Below are positions 10,841-21,583 of a DNA stretch of 64,000 bases, in pieces; position 1 is the stretch's first letter, and each line of letters starts with the position of its first letter. The notes beneath the pieces were generated by a model. It had not been told where the DNA came from and made no database searches. It saw nothing but the letters and a program-made list of their open reading frames with translations. The DNA is from Cyanophora paradoxa (Eukaryota; Glaucocystophyceae; Cyanophorales; Cyanophoraceae): assembly GCA_004431415.1 (NCBI GenBank), contig QPMI01000519.1:124001-188000 (forward strand). Direction: 5' to 3'. A program made the position numbers and the translations under genes.

Positions 10841-11923
10841 TCAGCTGCCGATTCTACCACCGAATCGTACGTATATACGTACCGGTGCCAGCGTGTCCGA
10901 CTCCTGAGAGGCTGAGAGGCGCTCCTTGTACCAAACTTGAAGCCCCTCACGGCGAGTGGTTATTCTTTGCCAGCCACTTGCCTCGAAGGTCTTCAAGTTA
11001 CCCTCGTAGCGGCAAAAAGAGCCTCGATAGCTTGAATAATTAAATTTACATATATGCAGCCTGGCATGCATGAGATTGCAGACGTAAATGGCCGGATATA
11101 TTTTGTTCTGTGAAGAATTAAGATAGTATTTAATCGTATTCTGACCGAATTCGCGTGGATAAACATAAATCGCTATTTTCGTTAATCGATCAATGAATAA
11201 GATTCAAATGGCCGAACGGCGCCCCAAGAAGAGCCGGCGGTTCGGGTTGGAGTCACGGTCCTCACGGACCTGTTCGGCACGGTTCGTGTACCCTCATCAT
11301 CTTTTACCGCCCACGGGCCACAGCTGGTGCTTTGCCTCCGCGGGCCGCGGCCGGTCGACGTCCCTCCGGAATTGGCTCCGATAGATATCCAGCAGCTAGA
11401 GCAGCAAGGCAGCAAGGCTTCCGAAGTCGGTTAGCAAAACTGACGAGCAGCAGCATCAGTGCTCGGCGGCTAGATCGAGAGCGCTAGCCCCGTTCATGGG
11501 CACTGCGGCAGTCGCGGGCCGCTGGAGCACGGGATCACCGTGGCACAGTTAGAAGAGAGTATCGATCTCTCTGACTCAGGCTGAAGCCTCGTCACAGCCG
11601 CGCTGCAGCACCGCGGCGCCAGCTGCAGGCGCGCGTTTCCGAGTTCAGAGCTAGAATTTGACGAAAGCAGCTGGGCGTGGCACGTACGCGTAGTGACAGG
11701 GAGCGGCCGTCGGGTGCATATATGCATGCAAATGGCAACACGCTTTCTTAGTTGCAGAGCAGATCTAGAGCTGAGCCTCAAAACCGGCTCGCCGCGTTAA
11801 GATTGGCACATTTGATGCAGGGCCCCGAGCATGCGCAAGAGCAGCTGCAGGCCGGCGGTGCGCCGCGCCTTCGGCGTCCAAAGCTTTTCCGCGCTTTTAA
11901 TTTCCCCAGCGCGAGTGAACACG

Positions 11924-14900
11924 ATGATGCGCGCAGCTGCAGGCGCGGCGGCCGCGTGCGGCGCGGAAGGGGAGCTCGAGCCGGAGGCGCTCGCGAGCCG
12001 CTCCATCCGCTTCGTCGCCGCGCGCTCCCCGGCATCCTTGGGCGGCCTGGCGCACATCGGCGCCGGCGAAGGCCCGGCCGCGGGCGAGGCCATCGTTCCG
12101 AGCAGCTCCGACAGCTACCGCAGTGCGCTCCACGGTCTCCACCCCAGAAATACATAAACACGTCTAAATATATCTATGTTATTCATCTGAGCATGCACGT
12201 ATTCAAGGGCTCACGCCGGGACAGGCTGCGAGCAGCTCGAGCTGCGGCAGGCGCTGGCGAGGGCGGCGCACGCGCAGGGGAAGCAGGCGCAGGCGTGGGC
12301 GCTGGAGCTGCCGCTCGCGCTCAACCACGGGCCGACGCCGCGCACAGCGGGGCGCCCCGCCAGCTCCGTCGACGTGCTGGAGCAGACCCACCGCCGCCTC
12401 CCGCGCTTCCCCGCCCCCAACGAGGAGCCCGAGCCGGAGCCCGACGCCGGCCCCAGCCAGCCGCACAGCCGCAACCCGGAGTCGGCCCGGCAGCGGCGCC
12501 GCAGCTCCCGGCGAAGCGTGCGCGCCCGCCCTCGTTTGTTTGCGATCACAATTACAAGCTTCCCGCGCGGATCATGATCAGCCGCCCCCGACCGCGATCG
12601 TGAGCTCACCACACTTTGCGGCGGCGGCGCAGGCGGGCTCGAAGAAGAAGGCGGGGCGGGGCCCGTGGCTGGCGAAGCGGGGGCCCCTGCGCCCCCTGCG
12701 CTTCGCGGAGGACGAGCTCGAGAAGGCGTACGGCGCGTACTGCACGGGCCGCTTCCTGCGGCGGGTGCGCTGGAGCATGCTGGCGACGACCCTCGTCCTC
12801 GTCCTCGTCGTCCTCTTCCGCCTCCTCGCCTCGGACTCGGGCTCGGTCACGGACACCTCCAAGACCCGCGGCCGCCTCGCCACCCGCGACTTCATCGCCC
12901 AGGCGAGCCCCCCCGCCCCCGCCTAGGCCTCATATAAATTTACCAAGTTAGCAACATTGATTAATGATGGATTTCTTTCGGCCGCGTTTTTTCTATCGAA
13001 TCTCCGCATTGATTAATCAATTTTCGAATTCGACTTTGGGCGCAGGCGATGTTCGCGGGGGTGCAGGCGTGCATCGGGGCGGCCTCGATCGTCCCCTACT
13101 TCTCCGCCCGCTACCGCCGCGTCCGCTGCCTCGCGAACCTCGTGCGCCCCTCTGCTCGGATCGGATCGGATGCGACCTGACTCAGTGAGCTCGAGCCGAG
13201 CCGAGGCGATCTGACGGGGTGCGGTGCGGTCAGAGCTTCGCGTCGCTGCTGGGGTGCATCTTCGCGGACCGCTTCCTCCAGGGCAACGAGAACGCCTCCT
13301 GGTGCGAGCCGTCCCCAGGCGCCCCCTCTCGCTGCGCATGCGTGCTGTAAATTCAAGCAAACAAATTAAGGAGCAGCCGGCGAACTTAAACACCCTCGAG
13401 CTCGCCCTCGCCGCCGGGCTTAGAAGTGGCCGTTTCGCGTCTGAGCTGCGCCGGCAGGTTCCTGATGCTGACGTTCCTGGGGACGGCGGCCTTCATGCAC
13501 GTGACCGCCTTCCACGCCGCCATCCTCATGCTCCTCGGCGTGCGCCCTCGCCCAGAGTCCCAGCGCCGCACGGGGCACACGTACACCGCTAGCCGTAGCA
13601 TCGAAGAGAAGCAGCGCCCAGGCGCCCGTGCTAGGGGGCGCGGCCGGACGGGGCGGCGTTGACGTCGGCGTTCAACCGGTTGGCGTTCACATACGCGTCT
13701 GCCCACTCACGGCGCCCGTCTCTCGCAGCTGGCTGCGTTCGCGGGGGTCTCGGCGGTGCAGATCGGCAGCGCGGCCGACGTCGTTGTCCTCCTCGTTACC
13801 CCGGCCTTCGGCGGTGCGCCCCGGCCGCCCCGCGCACGCGCACGCCCGCAGATTTAGACCGGCTCAAGCGAAGCTCGAGAAGCTCAAGCCCCGAATCAAG
13901 AAGAGCTCACATGATCTGACAAAAGCGCGTTCGGCAGCGGCGCTGCTGTACATCTGCGCCCTCACGAACGAGATCACCGACCGCCACAACTTCTACCGCG
14001 CCTCTGTACCCCCTGCTCCTCGACACCCCCCATCGCCGCCGGCCCCATTAACGCGCGGGCAGCTCTGCGGGCGGGCGGGGCGGGACATCGCGGCGTCGCG
14101 GGAGCGTGCGGACGCCCTCCTCGCCGCCCTCCTCCCCGCCGAGGCGAGCCGTCCCTCCCGCCCGCCCCGCCCCCCCCTCGCCCCGCCCCGCCCCGCCCTG
14201 GCCTCGAGAGCTCACCGGGAGCCCCCGCCCCGCAGATCATCCGGCTGTGGAAGGCGGGCGGGACGGGCATCTCCCGCCGCTTCGACGACGCCACCGTGCG
14301 CCCGCCGCCTCCAGCGCCGCCCGCCTCCGACGTCCATTCGCGCGGCCCAGAGCGTCTTCGTGGAGTTCCCCTCGATCTACGACGCGCAGGGCTGGGGCTA
14401 CGGCGACCCCGCCGGCACCCAGGTCCCCCCCAGCGCCCCCTCCCCCTCGCGGCCGCCTCGGAGCTCCGCCTCACGCGCCTGCGGTGCGCGTGCAGCGCGC
14501 GGTGGAGCGGCTGAACGCGCTCCTCGCGCGCGTCGAGGACCTCTGCCGCACCCACGGCCTCGAGCTCGTCAAGGTGCCGGCGCTGCCCGCCCCCGCCCCT
14601 GCGCCAGCGCCGTCCTCGGCCTTCGAATTCGATCCCTCCACCGCCCAAAGAGACGCTCGATTAAAGCGCCCGGAAGGCCGGCGGCGAGCTCGAGCTCCGG
14701 CCGGGGCCCGTCGAAGGCGTGCGGCGCTGGAAGGCGGCTCACGGGAGGGGCGCAGCTGGCGGGCTCGAAGGTGCTGGCGGTGGCCGGCGTGCCGGTCGAG
14801 AGCCCCTGCCACGTCGAGGTGCGAACGAGCCCACCCCGCCACGGCCCGGCCCCCGGGGAGACATCGCGATCGAGGGCGAGATCTAGAGCGGAAAGGGGGC

Positions 14901-17900
14901 TAACTTTGGGGGGCCATGCTGGATGAAAATTTGAAGGCGGGATTTGAGTGTTTTTCGGCCTGGGGCTCGCGTGAGTTTGGGGCGCATGCGCAGGCGGCGG
15001 CGGCGTTCGCGCTGGACGTGCTGCGGCTGGGGCGGGAGGAGGGGGCGCGGGTGCGGGCCGGGCTGCAGTGCGGGCCGCTCGTCGGCGGCCTCCTCGCCGG
15101 CTCCCGCCTCCGCTACGACGTCTGGGTGCGAGGCTCGCTGAGAGATGCGAGGAGGAAGGGGTCGCCTCAGTCAACAGATGGGATCTGACGGCGCGCAGGG
15201 AGACGCGGTCAACGCGGCCGCGCGCTTCTGCGCCCTCTGCGGCGACGACGAGGGTCCGCGCCCCGCCCCGCCCCGCCACTGCGGCGGGCACCTTCAGTCC
15301 CTCGTCGCCTGAGAGAGGGGCGGGGGCCCGGCGCAGCGACGGTGTCGGCCGAGTTCGCGCGCCGCCTCGCCGCCTCCCCCGTGGGCCTCCTCGTCCGCCT
15401 CCTCCCCCGCGGCAGCGTCGACGTCAAGGGCAAGGCGCGCGCCCCCCGCTCGAGCCTTGCACGCCTCTTAGGATGCAGACCTGCTTGTCGCGGCGCTCGG
15501 CCGTCTCTGACGCGCGTGGCGTGCAGGGCCTGCTGGAGCTCTTCACGCTGCGGGAGCAGCTCAACGACGGCTCGGGCTCGGGCTCGGCCGCCGGCCCCCG
15601 CCGGCCCACGGCAAGCGGGCGGAGCCGCCAGGGCGCGGGCACCGTCCTGCCGCCCCTCGCCGAGACGCCGGCCGCACCGCCGCTGCCGGGCGGGGGCGCT
15701 CGTTCCGGGAGGGCGCGGAGGGGCTCGCCGGCTGGCTGCGCGAGGCGGGGCTCCCCGCCCGCCGCGGGGGCCCCTTCCTGCGCTCCCTCTCGAACCTCAG
15801 CGCCGCGTCGAGCGCCTCGGCGGCCTCGCGGCGGGAGGGCGGCCTGGGGGCCCTCGGGAGCGGGCCCTCGGACGTCGTGGCGGCCCTGGAGCGCGAGGCC
15901 GGCGAGGGCCACGCGGTGCTGCACGGCGAGGGCGGCGGGGCGGGCGGCCCCGTCGCCCCCGCGGCCGCCGGGGAGGCCGAGCGGGAGTCGCCGGACGCGT
16001 ATACGTACGCGGAGGGCGGGCAGAGCGAGGGGCCCCTCGACGACGGCGACGTCGACGTCGAGGCGCCCCTCGAGCCCGCCGGCCCCGCCTCGAAGACCGG
16101 GGCCCGGGCCGGGGCCGGGGCCGAGGCGGCCGTGGGGTGCCCGCCCCGCCCCTCCCTCGCCGGCTTCCTGCGGGCCCTCCGTAAGGGGACGGTCCTGCTG
16201 ACGGGCCCCGCCGCCTTCCTCTCGGCGCACGGGCTCCCGGCCGGCCCCGCGGGCCCGGGCCCCGCGGCGGGGGCCCCGGCGCCGGCGCCGGCCTCGAGCT
16301 CGCGGTACGCCCTCTCGCGCCTCACCCTCGCCTTCGTCGACCCCGCCGTCGAGCGCGGCTTCTGGCGCCACCGGTCCGCCCGCCCGCCCGCCCCCGCCAC
16401 GCCCCGGCCCGCCCCCTCCGCTGAACAACCGCCTCGCCGGCTGCTGACCGGGCCGCCGCGCATGCGCAGGTACGCGGCGACGCGGCCGCGGAGCGCGGCC
16501 CTCGTCATCGTCTTCCTCCTCTACTCGGCGGCCTGGGCCGGCGTCGGCCTCCACGTCGGCCTCCCCGCCGGCCCCGGCGCCTGGCTCCGCTACGTCGCCC
16601 AGCCGGTCCTCATCGCCGCCATCGCCGCCCTCACCGCCTCCCCCTTCCACCGCCGCTGGCCCCGCACCGTGCGCCCCCGCCCCGCCCCGCCCCGCCCCCC
16701 TCTGGCCTTCGCCCGCGCCGGGCTCAGCCCCGCGGCGCCAGTCCGTCTTCTTCTTCTTCGCGGCCCTGTGCGGCTTCGGAGTGAACGTCTCCGCCCTCGC
16801 CCGCGGCAGGCCCTACCGCGTGCGCCCCGTTCTCCCGCCCTGCGGCCGACTCGGCGACTTGGCGCGGCTAATCTCGCGGGATCCGTGCCGCAGGTGGCGA
16901 CGTTCCTGTTCGCGGACGCGCTGACGGTCTCGTTCGTGTTCGCGGCGCACCCGGCGGCGCGCGTGCCGTACGCCCTCCTCGCCCTCCTCATCATGCTCGG
17001 CGCCGAGGTCCTCTCCTTCCCCTTCGACTCCCTCCTGTGCGGCCCCGGCCCCGCGCCCCGCCCTTCGCCCCCGAGAACGCCCCCCCGAGCCCCGCCTCGA
17101 AGGTACATCATCTGCACGTTCGCGCTCTGCGCGATGACCATGTACGGCAACGGGCTCGCCATGCGCGCCGGCTACCTCCTCCACCGCACCGCCCAGGCCG
17201 CCCGCCGCACCCTCGTGCGCCCCGTCTCCTCCGCCCCGACCCGCCTCCGTCTCGCCCGGGCTCGAATCCGACGGGCGCGTGCGCGCAGGTGCGGGAGAAG
17301 GCGGCGCTGGAGACGCTCCTCCGCCTGTGCCTCCCCGCCGTGCGCCCGCCCCGGGCCCCGCCTCACTTTCGACCTTGCTCGAGCGGCGCGCGGGGTGCGC
17401 GCGGGCGCAGGACGTGCTGCGGCAGCTGACGCGCGCGCACTCGCTGGGGGAGGAGGGGGAGGAGGCGCGGACGCCCGGGACGGAGGCGGCGGCGGCGGTC
17501 GCCCGGACGACGGCCTCGCACCCGCGCGTCGCCGTCTGCGCCGCCGGTGAATGAAACTGCTGCGGGTCGTTGGGCCGTTGCTCTGCGACTCACAGAGATC
17601 GCAACTTGGTTTTTACCAGATGTCGTCTCGTTTACCACACTCGCGGCGAGTATGCAGCCCGAGGTGCGCGCCCCCGGACTCTGACTGACAAGTCGCCCCA
17701 TTTGACATAAGAATTGCTACAAGCTTGCATAGAAGCTAACCACGTGCACTGCAAGCTCAATATTAATGCCAATTTTTCTGGTGTGATTCTAAAAGCCAGC
17801 TAGCTATATAGATCTCCAGACGGCCGACGGTCTCGGGATGTGTCCTCGCCCCGGCCCCGCCTGATCACAAGCCGCCGGCCGGCCCCGGCGCAGGACCTCG

Positions 17901-18874
17901 TGGGCACGCTCTCGGCGCTCTTCGCCGAGTTCGACCGGGCGGCGCGAGCCCGCGGGCTGGAGCCCCTCAAGACCCTCGGCGACGCCGTCCTCGCGGGGGC
18001 CTTCCCCCGCCGCCCCCGCCCCGCCGCCGGCGCCGCCCGCCGCGACGCCTCGAACCCCGTGAGCCCGAGCGGCGGGGCGCGCGCCGGCTACGGCCCGCCG
18101 CGGCGGCGGCGCTCGTCAACGGCGTCGCTGGAGGCGCTGGGCCTGGCGGCGGGCGCCGTGCCTGGGGCGGGGCGGCCGCCGTGCACCCGGAGCCGGCGGC
18201 GGCGGGGCGGGGGCGGGAGCGGAGGAGGAGGAGGACGCGTACGGGTCGGAGGAGGGGGCCGAGTCGAGCGGCGAGTCGGACGCCGGCGGGGGCGAGTGGG
18301 GCGGCGAGGGCGAGGTCGAGCGGGCGCTGCAGTACGCCCTCGACTGCCGCGACATCCTCGCCTCCTTCGTCGGGCCCGCCGGCCACCGGTGCCCCCCGCC
18401 CCGCCCCGCCCCGCGCCGCCCCGCCCCGTCCCGCGCCGCCCCCCTCTTCCCTTCCGATGTTTTCGGCAGGCTGCAGATGCGCTTCGGCGTGGCGGTGGGC
18501 CCCGCCGTCGGGGCCATCCTCGGCCGCCAGCGCTGGAGCTACGAGGTCGGCCCCCTGTGTTCGAGGTTCTGAGAGCGCCCCCCGGGGCCGGCCTGACCGC
18601 GGGCCCGGGGGCGGCGGGAGCAGGTCTGGGGCCCGGCGGTCTCGGAGGCGCAGGAGCGGGAGGCGGCAGGCCGGCCCCAGGAGATCCTCGTGCGCCCCCG
18701 CCCCACCCGACCCGCCCCGCGAAGTCGCAGCGCGGAGTTAAGATCGACTCTGATCATGAGCTGGGCGGGGCGGCGCGGGCGCAGGTGTCGCGGGAGGTGT
18801 ACGAGGCGGCCCGGGGCGCCTTCGAGTTCGAGCTCCGCGACGGCCTCCCCTTCCTCCTCCGCCGCCTCCCCTGA
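11924..18874 (+). CDS. Transmembrane adenylyl cyclase with two class III cyclase domains, order reversed
   Basis: Predicted to make cAMP from ATP at a membrane. Layout: basic N-terminal region (ATG 11924 or 11927); hydrophobic segments starting with SMLATTLVLVLVVLFRLLA (about 12776) and running over exons to about 13985; a pre-cyclase helix ERADALLAALLPAE near 14100; cyclase domain 1; a second hydrophobic set at 16490-17220; cyclase domain 2 at 17490-18850. Domain 1 has LVK-LAGSKVLAVAGVP (Ser where the second metal Asp would be) and YDVW-GDAVNAAARF (about 15112-15230). The latter supplies adenine-binding Asp and the Asn/Arg pair. Domain 2 has both metal sites: DVVSFTTL in a 44-nt exon at 17620-17663, and KTLGDAVLAG near 17975. 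It lacks the Asn/Arg pair (VWGPAVSEAQE). Lys and Asp at the purine-selecting positions favour ATP over GTP. At least one intron (donor GCGAGC near 12902) looks GC-AG. Stop TGA at 18872-18874. Confidence 0.8.
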
Positions 18875-19822
18875 GGGCCCCTGCGCGGCCCCGCCCCGGC
18901 TCGCGCCCCCCGCGGCTCCCTGCGGCATCTCCCCCGCCTCAGCATCAGCAGTGCTGCGTCATGGCCGCGCACGTGGGGACTGGCACGTGTTGGTTTCGAT
19001 TCTTGCAGTAGTGATTGCATCCACGCTCCTCTTCAATTAATCACCGAGTTAGGACATATACGTGATAACTGGACGGTTGACTGGTAATAATACCCTTTTT
19101 CGTTAATTTTAGACTCTTCAGGACGATGTGACACTGGACACCAAACGATCAGGCTCTGCTAGTGGCATTCGCAGTCCCGTTCTTTCGTTGTTTTTAGCTT
19201 TACATAATTAGTTCGAATTCGACTCTCTCGCGATCGCCCAGTAGATGAGGTTTGATCCGTGTCTTGCAAGCCGAGTAAAATACTAGTAGCGGACAAACTT
19301 GTCGCGGGGTTCAACGGTTATATACGTATATACAGAGGCTACCAATATTAATGCCTACCAGATAGCTGCGCATGCAGGGGCGAATTCGAGTCGAATTCGA
19401 ATTCGAATTTGAACGGCCACATGGTCATGGGGTACGAATCTTTATGATATGATCATTATACCATGATGATCTGTAGATATCGATCATGATCACAATCGCG
19501 CGACCGTCGGAGACGGTCGGACGACTCGGCGATCTAGATCTGCCGCAGTGCGGGCCAGCTGCAGACAGTCCCAGAGACTAGCTGCGGCGCGATTCCTGCC
19601 CGCGGCCGCGCACTAGCCTAGTAGTAGTAGTAGCTGGCCATGGCGCCGCTAGCGCTTTCGAATTCAGGCTAAGTTGCAGGCTTCAAGGCTTGCAGCTGGC
19701 GGCGGTACCGTCGTACTGGGGTACAGCGGGCCGCGGGCAATCGCACCAAGGCTTCTTCGCGATCCGATGATCGCGTGCACGTGAATCGCGGCGTGATTCG
19801 CGGCGCGAAGCCGCGCGATATG
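18875..19822. other. AT-richer spacer without recognisable genes
   Basis: After the cyclase stop the sequence changes to mixed composition with many short palindromes (GAATTCGAATTC near 19390-19405, GATCATGATC near 19480, AGATCT). I see no coding exon with the GC-rich codon use of the neighbours. Confidence 0.6.
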
Positions 19823-20512
19823 CAGTGTTGTCAACATGATGCACAGATCATGATCGCGACATCATGATGGGACGTAAATTTCGCATCATGATGACCTCGG
19901 ATTATGATGATCGTCATCATGATGTGAGGGGGGGTACCTATACGGCACACGAATCGCGTATTTCTGGCCGCCTGCGCTATTTCAAAGGTCTCATGTACGA
20001 TCTTAACAGCTAACAGACGCTGTAGCAGCAGTTTAGAGCATGGTTGGAGCGATTCGGACAATGTTGAAAGGCTGCTGGACTCAGCAGCTGGAGTGCTGGG
20101 GGGGTACAGTGGGCCCTACCCTTAGTCGCTGGTGATGCAAGATCGCCCAGATTTGCACTTTGAGAAGGGTGCGGAGACGCTTAACACATCTCCTAAAACA
20201 CACAATAGACTATCTTAAGACTTAAGGAGGCTGATCAACTGCTCCTCTGCCTAAAAAATCTTGGGGAGAAGGGGTTGTGTGCCTCTTTTGGGCCAACCCT
20301 GAGCCTAATATCTATCCGGACTGGTCAGGGATGAGTTAGAAACACGACATAATGCATAGGAAGCGCAGCAGAGAGCCCCCGTAGCGAAACAAGCGTAGAA
20401 AATGCCGGGCAAACGATGATGATGGCGGGAAGACATCATGATCGATCATGATCCATCATTATCACCGCATCATGATGCGTGACCGGTCGTGTGCATCATG
20501 TTGACAACACTG
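19823..20512. mobile_element. 690-bp hAT-like non-autonomous element (MITE), copy 1
   Basis: Starts CAGTGTTGTCAACATGATGC and ends with its inverted complement GCATCATGTTGACAACACTG, about 22 bp of near-perfect terminal inverted repeat. It is flanked by an exact 8-bp direct repeat GCGATATG at 19815-19822 and 20513-20520. CAGTG ends plus an 8-bp target duplication are typical of hAT transposons. No transposase frame is present. Sub-terminal regions are full of CATCATGATG palindromes. Confidence 0.85.
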
Positions 20513-20815
20513 GCGATATGCCTGGCACGACCGACGTTTCGACCCCGCGTCAGTAAAAAACCCGAATGAAATCGATTCATCTGCATGCTTTAAACAGTTC
20601 GATTCCTCCGAAGGATACTAGCACGTAGCCTAGGGCCTAGGCCTAGTACTAGGCTAGTAGCCTCACTAGCCTAGGCCTAGGTACTAGTAGGCTAGTAGTA
20701 GCGTACCACCTGCAGGCTGCAGCCTGCAGGCTTAGCCACTGGGCCAGGCTAACGTTAACTAGGAACATTAATATTGCAGAGTCAATGCAGACTACCGGGC
20801 TAGTACCGCCGCCGG
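20513..20815. other. Spacer between two inverted element copies
   Basis: Contains a dense run of CTAG-type palindromes (CCTAGGCCTAGTACTAG motifs, about 20620-20700) and PstI-like CTGCAG repeats near 20710-20730. No gene seen. Confidence 0.6.
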
Positions 20816-21583
20816 CAGTGCTGTCATGATGTGTCATCATGATGCACACCGTGGCACGGCCGTCGATATCGATCGCGAGGCATCATGATGCGTCAATTAT
20901 GATCCATCATGATCGATCATGATGTCTTCCCACGGTCAGAATCGTTTATCAGGGCATTTCCCACTCCTATTTCGCTGGGCGGGCTCTCTGCTGCGTTTCT
21001 AATGCATCGCGACGTGTTTATGACTCATGATAATTCCTGACCAGTACTAGTCTGGATAGATATTGGGCCCAGCTGCAGGGTTGGCCTGAAACTTGAAAGA
21101 GGCCCACACCCCGGCCCCCGGCCCTCTTCCCAAGATATTGGAGGCAGAGGAGTGGTTAATCAACCTCCTTCAATGTCGACGTCAAGATAGTGTGTTATGC
21201 ATATGCGTTTTAAAAGCTGTGTTAAGCGTATCCGCACCCATTCTCAAACTGCGAATTGGTGCGATCTTAAGCTTAAGCTTGCATCGCCAGCGGCAAAGGG
21301 TGGTGCCCCCTGTACCCCCCACGGCGCCACAGCAACCTTTCAACATCGTCAGAATCGCTCCAAACCTCCTCTGACTAGCGTATACGGTGTCTTCAAGCTG
21401 TATAGATCGCATAAGAGGTTGTTAAAACAGCGCAGGCGACCAGAAACACGAGCTTTGTGCACTGTACAGGTACCCCCCCTCACATCATGATGACGATCAT
21501 CATAATCCGAGGTCATCATGATGCGTTAATGACGTCCCATCATGATGGCGTGATCATGATGTGTGCATCATGATGACAGCCTG
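20816..21583. mobile_element. hAT-like non-autonomous element, copy 2, inverted relative to copy 1
   Basis: The reverse complement of copy 1 aligns along most of this stretch. Examples are GATCGATCATGATGTCTTCCC near 20910, CCTTTCAACATCGTCAGAATCGCTCC near 21336 (one or two mismatches), and the ATCATGATGACGATCATCATAATCCGAGG block near 21485. It starts CAGTGCTGTCATGATG and ends near GATGACAGCCTG. No clean 8-bp target duplication remains (GCCGCCGG against GCAGCCAC), and several indels separate the copies, so it is an older or damaged insertion. Confidence 0.7.

Larger units (their letters stand above)
10113..11923. other. Spacer with homopolymers, short repeats and GC-palindromic sequence
   Basis: No convincing gene. 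It holds a 21-G run (10294-10314) and a 23-C run (10611-10633). Very GC-rich palindromic DNA lies at about 10430-10740. Two copies of GCCGATTCTAC-x-ACCGAATCGTA lie near 10793 and 10848. A perfect palindrome CCCCCCTTGCAAGGGGGG sits between those copies. 10740-11180 and 11640-11790 are AT-rich with ATGCAT and TATATA motifs. The 5' UTR of the adenylyl cyclase gene must lie at the right end. Confidence 0.6.

Noticed and set aside
11193-11384. Small plus-strand open frame upstream of the cyclase
   Set aside because: Short, of low coding character, without GC-rich codon use or a recognisable motif; probably chance or 5' UTR.
20816-21583. 8-bp target duplication for hAT-like copy 2
   Set aside because: Flanks GCCGCCGG and GCAGCCAC match at only some positions, so no duplication is claimed for this copy.
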